Of a stretch of DNA of 64,000 bases, positions 17,943 to 26,876 are shown piece after piece. A program made the translations under genes and the position numbers. Below the pieces are notes generated by a model, which saw only the letters and a program-made list of their open reading frames with translations, was not told the DNA's origin and did not search any database. Numbering within the stretch: position 1 is the stretch's first letter; the number at the start of each line of letters is the position of its first letter. The stretch is from Streptomyces sp. MspMP-M5 (GTDB lineage: Bacteria > Actinomycetota > Actinomycetes > Streptomycetales > Streptomycetaceae), in NCBI RefSeq assembly GCF_000373585.1, contig NZ_KB891855.1:29839-93838 (forward strand), in the 5' to 3' direction.

Positions 17943-18287
17943 TCAGCGGCCGCCGTGGGGCCGGGAGCCGTCCCGCGGACCCGGTGGCAGCGCCGCCGGG
18001 AGCTGGCCCCGCGGCCGGAACGGCTGCCGGCCCACCACCTCCCAGTGCCCCGTCGACGGGCCCCCGCGACCCCAGTTGCCGCCGCGCAGCGACTCCGGCA
18101 CCTCCGGCTCGTCCGTACGGTCCCCGGGCAGGGCCCGGAAGGCGCGGCGGTACTCGGCGTACAGCGCGTCGTAGATCGGCGTGGCCGAACCGCGGTCGGC
18201 GCCGCGCGGCGCCCCGTGGTCGCGGGCCGGACGCATGCCGGGGATGGGGTGGGGGAACTGGGCGCGGGAGGGGTCGTATGCGTGCAC
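17943..18287 (-). CDS. Small hypothetical protein
   Basis: A 114-aa Pro/Arg/Gly-rich protein that I do not assign to a family. The best-ordered stretch is PIYDALYAEYRRAFRALPGDR, followed by a Trp-containing segment (GHWEVVGRQPF). GTG 18287 is preferred because the longer frame would start inside the terminator hairpin of the upstream gene. Coding is supported by third-position GC bias and the amphipathic helix. It is the last gene before the convergent der gene. Confidence 0.5.
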   Translation of the reverse strand: MHAYDPSRAQFPHPIPGMRPARDHGAPRGADRGSATPIYDALYAEYRRAFRALPGDRTDEPEVPESLRGGNWGRGGPSTGHWEVVGRQPFRPRGQLPAALPPGPRDGSRPHGGR

Positions 18288-18340
18288 GTAGGTGCCAACG
18301 ACCCCGATGCCCGCGGGATGCGGCTTTCTGGGCGAAATGG

Positions 18341-18392
18341 CCGATCGCGGGAGCAATCCCGCCCCATTGGGCGGTCTTGCTCCCGCGATCGG
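18341..18392 (-). terminator. Long hairpin between two minus-strand genes
   Basis: Arms of 24 nt (18341-18364 and 18369-18392, 22 of 24 paired, beginning CCGATCGCGGGAGCAA) around a 4-nt loop CATT. It starts about 10 nt after the stop of the 271-aa gene, so it most likely terminates that transcript. Confidence 0.7.
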
Positions 18393-18402
18393 GGGCGGAC
18401 GG

Positions 18403-19218
18403 TCAGGTTCCGGCCAGCGGCATCGAGGCCGCGACCAGCAGGCCCTTGGCGGCCGCCTGCTCCAGCGCCTGCCGCATCAGATCCTCGCGCGGCTGGTGGC
18501 CGATGGTGCCCGAGGGCGCGGCGTACATCAGCACGGTGTGCGCCTTGTTGGCCGCGGTGCGCCAGCCGTCCGAGACGGCCAGCGGCTGGTGCGCCTGCCA
18601 CCAGGCGGACTGGCTGCCGGCGGTGCCGGGCTGGAGCACCGCGTGCAGCTTGCCCATGGCCAGCAGCGCGGACCAGCCCTCGATCGGGGCGGGGAGGATG
18701 TTCATGTCCGTCACCGGGGCGAAGCCGTGCTCCAGGAGCAGCGGCAGGAAGTCGTCCTCCAGGCTCGTCGAACCGGGGCGGGCGATCGGGCCGTTGGGCT
18801 CGACGACGAGGGCCGGGTGCAGCTCGTCCTTGATCAGTACCAGGCCGCAGGTGATGCCGAGGGTGGCCTGCCGGTCGGTGGTGGGGATCGGGGCGGCCGG
18901 GGCGCTCGCGGTGCGGGTGTCCTCGCCGGTGATGGAGCGCACGGCTCCCCGGAGCTGCTCCTCGGAGACCGGCACGACCTGCGAGGGGATGCAGGTGGCG
19001 TGGGCGAACGCGAGCACCGCGGTCTCCTCGCCGACGAACAGGACGGTGCTGGTGCGCTCCTGCTCGCTGTTGCCCGGCGTCCGGCACGAGGTGCAGTCGT
19101 AGCTGCCCGGGGCGTCTTCTCCGGCCAGCAGGCGGTCGGCTTCTTCGTCGCCGATCTCGGCGCGAACGTCGTCGCTGACGTCGAGCATGCGCGGCACGGG
19201 TGGCTCCTCGATCTTCAT
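18403..19218 (-). CDS. Conserved hypothetical protein with a CxxC motif
   Basis: A 271-aa soluble protein I cannot place in a named family. It contains a CTSC motif near residue 39, hydrophobic strands such as STVLFVGEETAVLAFAHATC, and a C-terminal half with ALVVEPNGPIARPG and FLPLLLEHGFAPV. ATG 19218 gives the longest sensible start. A GTG at 19197 is better spaced from GAGGAG and is a real alternative. No signal peptide or membrane span. Followed by a strong terminator, so probably monocistronic. Confidence 0.7.
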   Translation of the reverse strand: MKIEEPPVPRMLDVSDDVRAEIGDEEADRLLAGEDAPGSYDCTSCRTPGNSEQERTSTVLFVGEETAVLAFAHATCIPSQVVPVSEEQLRGAVRSITGEDTRTASAPAAPIPTTDRQATLGITCGLVLIKDELHPALVVEPNGPIARPGSTSLEDDFLPLLLEHGFAPVTDMNILPAPIEGWSALLAMGKLHAVLQPGTAGSQSAWWQAHQPLAVSDGWRTAANKAHTVLMYAAPSGTIGHQPREDLMRQALEQAAAKGLLVAASMPLAGT

Positions 19219-19243
19219 GAGCGGCTGCCGGGCGGTCTCCCGG

Positions 19244-19253
19244 CTTGTACAAG
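19244..19253. promoter_or_regulatory. 10-bp palindrome upstream of the 271-aa gene
   Basis: CTTGTACAAG is a perfect palindrome 26 nt before the minus-strand start, in the 266-nt divergent region shared with the Rpf-like gene. Possible operator; no known motif recognised. Confidence 0.25.
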
Positions 19254-19334
19254 GACAACGGGCGACCCCCGGGAGAGTCACGCGCGGACGCGAACAGAAT
19301 CGAACCAACGCGCCGCACGGCAGGGAACCGGTGA

Positions 19335-20063
<729 letters not shown>

Positions 20064-20208
20064 CCCGCGGTCGCCGCCGGGCGCAGTGCCCGCCCGCTGG
20101 AGAGTTCCCGCCCCGCCATACCGATGCCCTAACTTTTTCGGCACGACTTGGCCAATACCCCCAACCCCGAAGGCCGTTCCGGGGTCTTACTCTTCAACAG
20201 CCGGGCGA

Positions 20209-20230
20209 CCGGGCGCCGTCGTGCGCCCGG
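20209..20230 (+). terminator. Weak hairpin after the Rpf-like gene
   Basis: CCGGGCGC (20209-20216) and GCGCCCGG (20223-20230) with a 6-nt loop. It lies in the 226-nt gap before the glycosyltransferase and has no T-tract. Confidence 0.35.
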
Positions 20231-20289
20231 CGGCCGGGAACCGCGGGGGAACCAGGACGAGTGCGAGGGACCAGGGGACACGGGGACGG

Positions 20290-21549
20290 ATGCACATCTC
20301 ATTCCTGATTCACCATGCGTACGGCACCGGCGAGACGGTCCGGGCGACCTTCGGCCTGGCGAACGCCCTCGCCGAACGGCACGACGTGGAGATCGTCTCC
20401 GTCCTGCGGCACCGCGACACCCCGGCGCTCGACCTCGGGCCCCGGGTCGCGCTGCGGCACCTGGTGGACCTCCGGGAGCACGGGCCGTCCGGCGACCGTA
20501 CGGACCCGGCGCGCGGCCGGCCCGCCCGCATCTTCCCGGCCGCCGAGCCGGGCTCCGGCCAGTACAGCGAGCTGACCGACCGCCGGATCGCCGAGCAGCT
20601 GCGCCGGACCGAGGCCGATGTGGTGGTGGGCACCCGGCCCGGCCTCACCGTGCACATCGCCCGGCAGACCCGCCGCGGGCCGCTCCGGGTCGGCCAGGAG
20701 CCGCACTGCCTGGCCGCGCACGGCCGGGCGCTGCGGCTGGCGCTGCGCGGTGCCTACCCGCGGCTGGACGCGCTGGTCACCGCCACCGAGGCGGACGCCC
20801 GCGCCCACCTGCGGCTGATGCGGCTGCCCGGCGTCCGGGTCACGGCGGTGCCCCGGGCGGTACCGGCCCCGAGGCTGGCGCCCGCCGACGGCACCGGCCG
20901 GTGGGTGGTGGCGGCCGGGCGCCTCACCCGGGCCCGGCGCTACGACGTGCTCGTCCGGGCCTTCGCGGCGGTGGCCGCCGAGCGCCCCGACTGGCGGCTG
21001 CGGATCTACGGCGGCGGCCCCGAGAAGCCCGCGCTGCGCACCCTGATCGACGAGCTCGGCCTCTACAACCACGTCTTCCTGATGGGGCCGGCCGGCCCGC
21101 TGGAGTCCGAGTGGGCCAAGGGCGCCGTCGCCGTGGACCCCGCCTGCCGGGAGCCCGCCGGGACGGCCCTCGCCGAGGCGATGCGCTGCGGGCTGCCCGT
21201 CGTGGCCACCGACAGCCCCTACGGGCCGGGCGAACTCGTCGAGGACGGCGTCACCGGGCGGCTGGTGCCCGCCGGCCACCCCGCCGCGCTGGCCACGGCC
21301 CTGCTGGAGCTGATCGGCGACGACGCTGCCCGGACGCGGATGGGCGCCGTCGCGCTCGCCTCGTCCGCCCGCTTCGACCCGGCCGAGGTCGCCGGGCGGC
21401 ACGCCGCACTCTTCGGCGAACTGCTCGACCGGCGGCGCGGCAGCGGACTGCGCGGTTCGCTGCACCGCGCCCGGGGCGCGCTGATCGGCGGCGCCTACGC
21501 CACCAAGGATGCGGCCCGCGCCGCGGTGAGAGGGGTGCGGACGGTTTGA
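20290..21549 (+). CDS. Family 4 glycosyltransferase
   Basis: A 419-aa GT-B fold enzyme transferring a sugar from a nucleotide donor; acceptor unknown. The N-terminus (HISFLIHHAYGTGETVRATFGLANALA) and C-terminal donor site (PAGTALAEAMRCGLPVVATDSPYGPGELV, cited in part) match the GT4 pattern, with the terminal Glu of the E-x7-E motif in CREPAGTALAEAM. No signal peptide, so it acts in the cytoplasm. ATG 20290 follows GGGGACACGGGGAC. The next gene follows closely and may work with it. Confidence 0.85.
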   Translation: MHISFLIHHAYGTGETVRATFGLANALAERHDVEIVSVLRHRDTPALDLGPRVALRHLVDLREHGPSGDRTDPARGRPARIFPAAEPGSGQYSELTDRRIAEQLRRTEADVVVGTRPGLTVHIARQTRRGPLRVGQEPHCLAAHGRALRLALRGAYPRLDALVTATEADARAHLRLMRLPGVRVTAVPRAVPAPRLAPADGTGRWVVAAGRLTRARRYDVLVRAFAAVAAERPDWRLRIYGGGPEKPALRTLIDELGLYNHVFLMGPAGPLESEWAKGAVAVDPACREPAGTALAEAMRCGLPVVATDSPYGPGELVEDGVTGRLVPAGHPAALATALLELIGDDAARTRMGAVALASSARFDPAEVAGRHAALFGELLDRRRGSGLRGSLHRARGALIGGAYATKDAARAAVRGVRTV

Positions 21550-21632
21550 ACGCCTCGACGCAGTCACCCGTGACCGGGCCCGGAGCGGCCGGCCGCCCGC
21601 GGCGGACCGCCGCCACAGGAGGAGGGGCGCCG

Positions 21633-22499
21633 GTGCCCGTGGACTTGAAGGCCGATTGCATCGCGGACTCCGCGGGCGGCCTCACCTTCGACCTGGACGT
21701 CCCGCACGGCACCGGCACCCCCTGGAGCGCGGCCCTGGTACTGCGCCTGAGAGGCGGCGCGGATGAGACCGGCGGCGCCGCCGACAACGATGCCGACGAC
21801 GAGGTGCGGCTGCCGCTCGGGCCCAACGGCAACGGCCGGCTGCGCGCCGTGCTGCCCAGCACCGTCGCGCTCGCCGAGGGCCGCTGGCACGCCTATGCCG
21901 ACCTCGGCGACGGCGCCGACCCGCGCCGGCTGCTGCCCGGCGTCAACGACCTGCGGTCGCTGGTGGACCGCCGGCCGCTGGCGGGCATCGGCCGGCTCGG
22001 CGTGCGCATCCCCTACGCCACCAAGCTGGGCAACCTCGCCCTGCGCAGCTGGCTGCGCGGGCCGCACGCCGAGGCCGGCGACATCCTCGTCGCCCCCGAG
22101 GGCATCACCGTCACCGGCCGCCTCTACGGGGCGGTCCCGGGGGCCGGCGCCCGGGCGGAGGCCCGTCCCCGCGGCGCCGGCCAGGACCCGGTCGCCATCC
22201 CGCTGACCGTCGACGGCCCGGACTTCCCCTTCCACTTCACCCTCCCCTACGGCGAACTGGCCGCCCGCCGGCTCCACGGCAACGAGCACTGGGACCTGTG
22301 GCTGCGCCCCGCCGAGGGCGCGCCGAGGGTCCGCATCGCCCGGCTCCTGGACGACGTCCCGGAGAAGGAGCAGGTGTTCAGCTACCCGGCGCGGCCGGTC
22401 CCGTCCCCCGGCGGCGAACTGCGCATCGGCCCCTACTACACCCTCGACAACGACCTGGCCGTACGGGTCACGGGCCCGGCCGGCCGGGGCACGTCCTAG
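21633..22499 (+). CDS. Conserved protein paired with the glycosyltransferase
   Basis: A 288-aa protein, beta-strand rich, that I do not recognise. Segments such as GGLTFDLDVPHG, EGRWHAYADLGDG, FPFHFTLPYGELAARR and HWDLWLRPAEG suggest repeated beta-sandwich domains of the kind fused to or encoded beside polymer glycosyltransferases. GTG 21633 was chosen because AGGAGGAGG ends 6 nt upstream, a much stronger site than for the TTG at 21546 that overlaps the glycosyltransferase stop. It ends 12 nt before a MerR gene. A role in the same surface-glycan pathway is inference. Confidence 0.7.
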   Translation: MPVDLKADCIADSAGGLTFDLDVPHGTGTPWSAALVLRLRGGADETGGAADNDADDEVRLPLGPNGNGRLRAVLPSTVALAEGRWHAYADLGDGADPRRLLPGVNDLRSLVDRRPLAGIGRLGVRIPYATKLGNLALRSWLRGPHAEAGDILVAPEGITVTGRLYGAVPGAGARAEARPRGAGQDPVAIPLTVDGPDFPFHFTLPYGELAARRLHGNEHWDLWLRPAEGAPRVRIARLLDDVPEKEQVFSYPARPVPSPGGELRIGPYYTLDNDLAVRVTGPAGRGTS

Positions 22500-22511
22500 G
22501 AGGCCCGGCCC

Positions 22512-23447
22512 GTGGAGCGGGGGCCGGGCGGGGAGTTGCTGGGGATCGGGGAGCTGGCCCGTCGCGCGGGGGTGACGGTCAAGACGGTGCGCCACTACTC
22601 CGATGCCGGGCTGCTGCCGGCGGCCGGGCGGAGCGCCGGCGGGCACCGCCGCTACGCCCCGGACGCCCTGGACCGGCTGCACCGGATCCGGGATCTGCGC
22701 GCCGTGGGGATGCCGCTGCCCGCCGTGGCCGAGGCGCTCGCCGGCGGCTCCCTGGAGCAGGCGCTGGCCGACCAACTGGCCGCCGTCGGGGACCGGTTGG
22801 TCGCGCTGCGCTGGCGGGAGGCCGCCCTGCACGCGCTCACCGCCGCCCCGGAGGAGCGCCGCCCGGAGCTGTTGCGGTTGCTGGGCGGCCTGCCGCAGCC
22901 GCCCACCACGGACGCGCTGGTCCGCTTCTGGCACCGGCAGCTGCCCCGCGCGCTGCCGCCCGCGCTGCGCGCCGCCGTCGTCGACGCCGCGGTGCCCGCC
23001 CCGCCCGCCGACCCCCGTCCCGCCCAGGTCGTCGGCTACGCCCGGCTCCACGCGCTGGCCGCGGACCGCGACGGCGGGATGGCCGTGCGCTGCCGCCGGG
23101 TGCGCGCGGCCGCCGCCCTGCCCGGGGAGACCGACCCGGTGGCGCTCTACGAGGGTCTCGGCGAGGCGTACGCGCTGGCCGCCACGGCCCTCGTCGCGGG
23201 CCGCCGGCCGGCGCCCGGGGACGAGGTGGACTGTTTCGTGGCCGCGCACGCCCGCGCGTACCGGCGGCGGGACGGCGCGGCCTTCCGCGCCGGGCTGCGG
23301 GCGTCCCTGCGGGCCGGTGACGATCCGCGGATGCGGGCGTACTGGCGGTACGCCGACGAGGCGGCCGGCGGCGCGGGCCCGTCGATGGGCGCCGCGCACG
23401 ACTGGCTGGTCGCCGCCCTCGACGCCGAGGACCCGGCCGGAGCGTGA
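22512..23447 (+). CDS. MerR-family transcriptional regulator
   Basis: A 311-aa regulator. The N-terminal winged helix-turn-helix (GIGELARRAGVTVKTVRHYSD, cited in part; then GHRRYAPDALDRLHRI) is classic MerR. It is followed by a dimerisation helix and an unusually long, all-helical C-terminal domain (about residues 125-311). That domain lacks the Cys residues of metal sensors, so it may bind a small molecule. AGGAGG sits 8 nt before the GTG start. The 12-nt gap to the preceding gene suggests co-transcription. Confidence 0.88.
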   Translation: MERGPGGELLGIGELARRAGVTVKTVRHYSDAGLLPAAGRSAGGHRRYAPDALDRLHRIRDLRAVGMPLPAVAEALAGGSLEQALADQLAAVGDRLVALRWREAALHALTAAPEERRPELLRLLGGLPQPPTTDALVRFWHRQLPRALPPALRAAVVDAAVPAPPADPRPAQVVGYARLHALAADRDGGMAVRCRRVRAAAALPGETDPVALYEGLGEAYALAATALVAGRRPAPGDEVDCFVAAHARAYRRRDGAAFRAGLRASLRAGDDPRMRAYWRYADEAAGGAGPSMGAAHDWLVAALDAEDPAGA

Positions 23448-23812
23448 GCCCGCCCGCGGGGCGATGTGCGGGAAATGTGTGTGGAATGTGTGTCGTTGGC
23501 CAATTCCGGGACGGCCGGAAAAGGGTGTCGGGTAAGGGGATTCCGGGGCGGCCGGACGATTAATTCCGGCGTGCTGTCCGGGCTTGCCCGAAGCGGCGGC
23601 ACACCCTTCCGTATCCGATCAAGGGGGAATTCCGGCCGCTTTGTTTTCCACCCGGTTGCGGTGGTGTACCGCGCGTAAGGGTGACGGGTGTTCCGGCAAA
23701 CGCGGGAGCGTTCGCCGTGACACAAGTGTGACCAATGGCGGACCGCCGTGGGACGGCATCGTGCGGGCGACCGCCCTTCCACGCGCCGCCGCGGGCGCCT
23801 ACGGTGGCTGCC
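23448..23812. repeat. 365-nt intergenic region with short direct repeats
   Basis: This gap has no convincing gene and is less GC-rich than its flanks. It contains a near-identical 17-bp direct repeat (23503-23519 and 23540-23556, starting ATTCCGGG and differing at one base). A tandem GGAAATGTGTGT / GGAATGTGTGT pair lies at 23471-23493. TACGGT at 23800-23805 could be the -10 of a leaderless mRNA for the next gene. Confidence 0.4.
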
Positions 23813-24037
23813 ATGGCACCCGAACCGAACCTTCCCGGCGACGTACCGGAAATCGACGACGACCCCGAGGCGTATGTCGGCCTCAGCCAGGCGGCTGCCG
23901 AGGGGCGGGCCCGGGACCAGGGCTGGAGTACCGTCCGGGCGCTGCCGCCGGGCGCGATGATCACCATGGAGTACGTCGTCGGCCGGATCAACTTCGAGGT
24001 CGCGGGCGGCGTGGTGGCGCGCAGCTGGCAGGGCTGA
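23813..24037 (+). CDS. I78-like small protease inhibitor
   Basis: A 74-aa protein resembling the I78 peptidase-inhibitor family (potato inhibitor I-like fold). Features are an acidic N-terminus, the helix YVGLSQAAAEGRARDQG, and C-terminal strands with ITMEYVVGRINFEV and GGVVARSW. No signal peptide is apparent, so it may act inside the cell. The ATG has no Shine-Dalgarno sequence but has TACGGT 7 nt upstream, consistent with leaderless translation. It is a single gene closed by a strong terminator. Target protease unknown. Confidence 0.75.
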   Translation: MAPEPNLPGDVPEIDDDPEAYVGLSQAAAEGRARDQGWSTVRALPPGAMITMEYVVGRINFEVAGGVVARSWQG

Positions 24038-24071
24038 CGGGCGGTCCGCCCGCGCCCGGCGGACGACGGCG

Positions 24072-24111
24072 AAGGCCCCGGCCGCTTCCCAGAGGGAGCG
24101 GCCGGGGCCTT
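24072..24111. terminator. Bidirectional terminator
   Basis: Stem AAGGCCCCGGCCGCT with a CCC/GGG extension (24072-24090 pairing with 24094-24111, one bulged T) and a 3-nt loop. It lies between the I78-like gene and the convergent PAP2 gene. Confidence 0.8.
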
Positions 24112-24156
24112 CGTGCGGGGCGGGGGTGTGCGTACCGGGCCCCGCCGCCGGGGTGG

Positions 24157-25194
24157 TCAGCCGGCGCCGTTGCGGGGGCGGCCGGCCGTCGGGCCGAACG
24201 GTGCGGCGCCGCGCGGGACGCGGTCCGCGTGCGGCGGCCGGCGGCTGCCGGTCGGGGTGACCGGGGTGCGCTCGGCGCGCGAGGTGTGCGGGCGCGGCGG
24301 GTGGTGCGGCCAGCCCTCCGGGGCGCGGGTGGCGCGGCCGCCGGTGGCGGCGCCGACCGCCTCCCGCACCAGGAACTCGCCGTCCGGCGCGATCCGCTGC
24401 CGGGAGACCTCGGAGGCCAGCGCGCCGGCCGGCAGCGGGCCGCGCAGCGAATCGGGGCGCAGCCGCAGCCACAGCCGCAGCAGGACGCCCATGAGCCGGT
24501 CCTCGACCCAGGTGATGCCGGGCTCCAGCCACGGCATGGCCAGCAGCACCAGCAGGCCCGCGGCCCAGCCCAGCAGGACGTCGCTGACCCAGTGGGTGCC
24601 GAGGTAGACGGTGGTCATCCCGACGCCCAGCGCGCCCAGCGCGGCGATCACCGACAGGGTGCGGCGGCGCAGCGGGGTGGTCGCCAGATAGGCCAGCACG
24701 CCCCAGGTGACCACGGCGTTCGCGGTGTGGCCGGAGGGGAATATGTCGCCGCCCAGCCACATCTCGTTGGAGCCGACGGTCGTCGCGTAGTGCGGACCGA
24801 GCCGGCCCATCCCGAGCTTGGCGGCCCCGACGGTGATGTTCAGCAGCAGCAGCGAGGCGCCGAGCACCAGCAGCGGGTGGAGGTTGCGCTGCCGCCAGCA
24901 GCGCCAGCCCAGCCAGGCCGCCACCGCCACCGCGGTCGGGCCGCGCTGCCCCAGCACGACGAAGTAGTCGAGGAAGGCATGGATCGCCGGCCACTGCTTG
25001 TACGGCCGGAACAGCATCAGCTGCCAGTCGATGGTGACCAGGGAGGTGTCGGCCAGCACTCCGACGACGATCACCGCATACACCGCCAGCGTGCCCCAGA
25101 ACAGCCACAGGCGGGTCCGGGTCATGCGCGGCGGTCTGACGCGATCGGTCGGGAGGCGCTCCTCCATCTGGTCGAGCTTGTCATCGGTACGCAC
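24157..25194 (-). CDS. PAP2-family integral membrane phosphatase
   Basis: A 345-aa membrane protein of the lipid phosphate phosphatase superfamily, likely dephosphorylating a lipid or polyprenyl (pyro)phosphate. The three catalytic blocks are KLGMGRLGP, FPSGHTAN and VYLGTHWVSD, spread over about six hydrophobic segments. The C-terminal 100 residues are a disordered Arg/Pro-rich tail. The GTG at 25194 has no ribosome site, but TAACGT lies 7 nt upstream, so it may be leaderless. ATG 25167 is an alternative. The 265 nt upstream hold no gene. Confidence 0.88.
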   Translation of the reverse strand: MRTDDKLDQMEERLPTDRVRPPRMTRTRLWLFWGTLAVYAVIVVGVLADTSLVTIDWQLMLFRPYKQWPAIHAFLDYFVVLGQRGPTAVAVAAWLGWRCWRQRNLHPLLVLGASLLLLNITVGAAKLGMGRLGPHYATTVGSNEMWLGGDIFPSGHTANAVVTWGVLAYLATTPLRRRTLSVIAALGALGVGMTTVYLGTHWVSDVLLGWAAGLLVLLAMPWLEPGITWVEDRLMGVLLRLWLRLRPDSLRGPLPAGALASEVSRQRIAPDGEFLVREAVGAATGGRATRAPEGWPHHPPRPHTSRAERTPVTPTGSRRPPHADRVPRGAAPFGPTAGRPRNGAG

Positions 25195-25459
25195 TCAAAC
25201 GACGTTACCGCGTGTGATGTATGCACTTGGTCAAACCGTGCGCTTTGTAATGACGATGTGATGTGGAATGGGTCTCAATCCCGGCCCGCTTCCCGGGATT
25301 TCGAAGAGAATTCCTCGGGCCCCGGATTCCGTTCCGGCCATCCGCGTGTCGCCGTCATAGGTGTTTATCTGTTTTTCGGCCGCGGAGTTTATCCGTCATT
25401 CGCACGGGTGTCGCGGCGCGTTTTCCTCGGCGGGGCGATTACGGAGCGGGATCTTCCGG

Positions 25460-26653
25460 TCACGGCGGGCCGGAGCCGTTGAGCCAGAACGCGCCGTAGA
25501 CCGCCGAGCCGGCCGCCACCACCCCGATGACCAGCCACGACCGCACCGGACGCCAGCGGGCCAGCCCCGCCGCGAGCGGCAGCAGCAGTGGGAAGGCGGG
25601 CATCATCAGCCGCGGTTTCGACCCGAAGTAGCCCTTGGCGGTGAGCGCGATCAGCAGCACCGTCCCGCCGTAGACCGCCAGCGGCAGCGGCTGGCCCTTC
25701 CGTACACCGTGCACATACAGCCAGATCACCAGCGCGACGCCGGTCAGCAGGGCGAGGCCGGCGGCGAAGGCGGGGCCGGTGAGCTGCTGCCAGACGAAGG
25801 CGGCGAAGGCGAGGCCGCCGTCGAAGCCGTTGTGCCAGCCGGCCTGGACGTCCAGGTAGCCGGTGAGCGAGCCCTCGCGGGCGCCGACCCACAGGACGTA
25901 GGCGCACCAGCCGAGCGGGGCCAGGGCCACGCCGAGCAGCATCCGCCGGTGCCGGCCGCGGAGGAAGGCGCGCGCCCGGACCCCGCCGGCTCGCTCGTTC
26001 GCCACCGTCACCGCGGCGCTGATCCACACCGCGGCGACCACCGCGGCGCCCACCGGCCGGGTCAGCCCGGCGAGCGCGGCCAGCGCGCCGGCCCAGACCC
26101 AGCGTCCGGTCAGCACGCAGTAGAGGCCCCACGCCGCGAGGGCGGTGAACAGCGACTCCGAGTACGCCATCGACTGCACGATTCCGACCGGCAGCGCGGC
26201 CCACAGCGCGGCCAGCAGCACCCCGGCCCGCGGCCCGTGCAGCCGCTCGCCGGTGACGTACAGCGCCGCCGCCGCGGCCAGCGACGCCGCCCAGGCCACG
26301 GCCATCCCGGCGTCCGCGGCGGACAGCGGGGTGAGTGCCGACAGGCCCCGCTCCAGCCAGGGCAGCAGGGGGAAGAACGCCGCATCGGAGTGGACGTCGC
26401 CGTTGGGAAGGTGGACGGTGTAGCCGTAGCCCTGCTCGGCGACCCGGGTGTACCAGAGGGAGTCCCAGCGGGCGGTCAGCAGGGTGTGCCAGTCCTTGCC
26501 GTCGGCGGCCGACCAGGCCATGAGCACGATCAGGCCGAGCAGCCGGATCGCCGCGTACGCCGCCAGGCCGGGGAGGGCGCGGCGCAGCGCGGCACGGACG
26601 GCGGGCGGACACAGGGCCCGGCCGGGTGCGGCGGTGGAGGCAAGATCGTTCAC
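25460..26653 (-). CDS. PIG-V-like membrane mannosyltransferase
   Basis: A 397-aa polytopic membrane protein with about ten hydrophobic segments. The segment ARWDSLWYTRVAEQGYGY early in the protein (about residues 60-77) matches the W-D-S/G-x-W/H-Y motif of GPI mannosyltransferase 2 (PIG-V)-like enzymes that use polyprenyl-phosphate sugars. FFPLLPWLERGL and GLTRPVGAAVV also fit. GTG 26653 was chosen because longer frames add a non-membrane, low-quality N-terminus. Ribosome site weak. Acceptor unknown; likely envelope glycan or protein mannosylation. Confidence 0.75.
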   Translation of the reverse strand: MNDLASTAAPGRALCPPAVRAALRRALPGLAAYAAIRLLGLIVLMAWSAADGKDWHTLLTARWDSLWYTRVAEQGYGYTVHLPNGDVHSDAAFFPLLPWLERGLSALTPLSAADAGMAVAWAASLAAAAALYVTGERLHGPRAGVLLAALWAALPVGIVQSMAYSESLFTALAAWGLYCVLTGRWVWAGALAALAGLTRPVGAAVVAAVWISAAVTVANERAGGVRARAFLRGRHRRMLLGVALAPLGWCAYVLWVGAREGSLTGYLDVQAGWHNGFDGGLAFAAFVWQQLTGPAFAAGLALLTGVALVIWLYVHGVRKGQPLPLAVYGGTVLLIALTAKGYFGSKPRLMMPAFPLLLPLAAGLARWRPVRSWLVIGVVAAGSAVYGAFWLNGSGPP

Positions 26654-26876
26654 CCGGTCGATTATCCAGGTGACGGGGGTGGTGCCGTGCGGGGCGGTGG
26701 GGCAACGTCGGGGCTGCGACGAGCGTCTCACCGTGAGGTGGGCCACGCGGGCCTCGTGGTGACTCGCGTAGTCTGACGTCTCAACTCGCCCGTGCCGCCG
26801 GTTACGCCGGCGCGTCGTCGCGCCCTTGACCGCGGCCGCGGGACCAGTACGGCGAGCGCATGACAGGAGGTACTGG

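Noticed and set aside
20064..20289. Possible ydaO-type c-di-AMP riboswitch near the Rpf-like gene
   Set aside because: Rpf genes in Streptomyces can carry this riboswitch upstream, but the gap upstream of the start (19219-19484) shows no matching conserved pairing, and 20064-20289 lies downstream of the gene.
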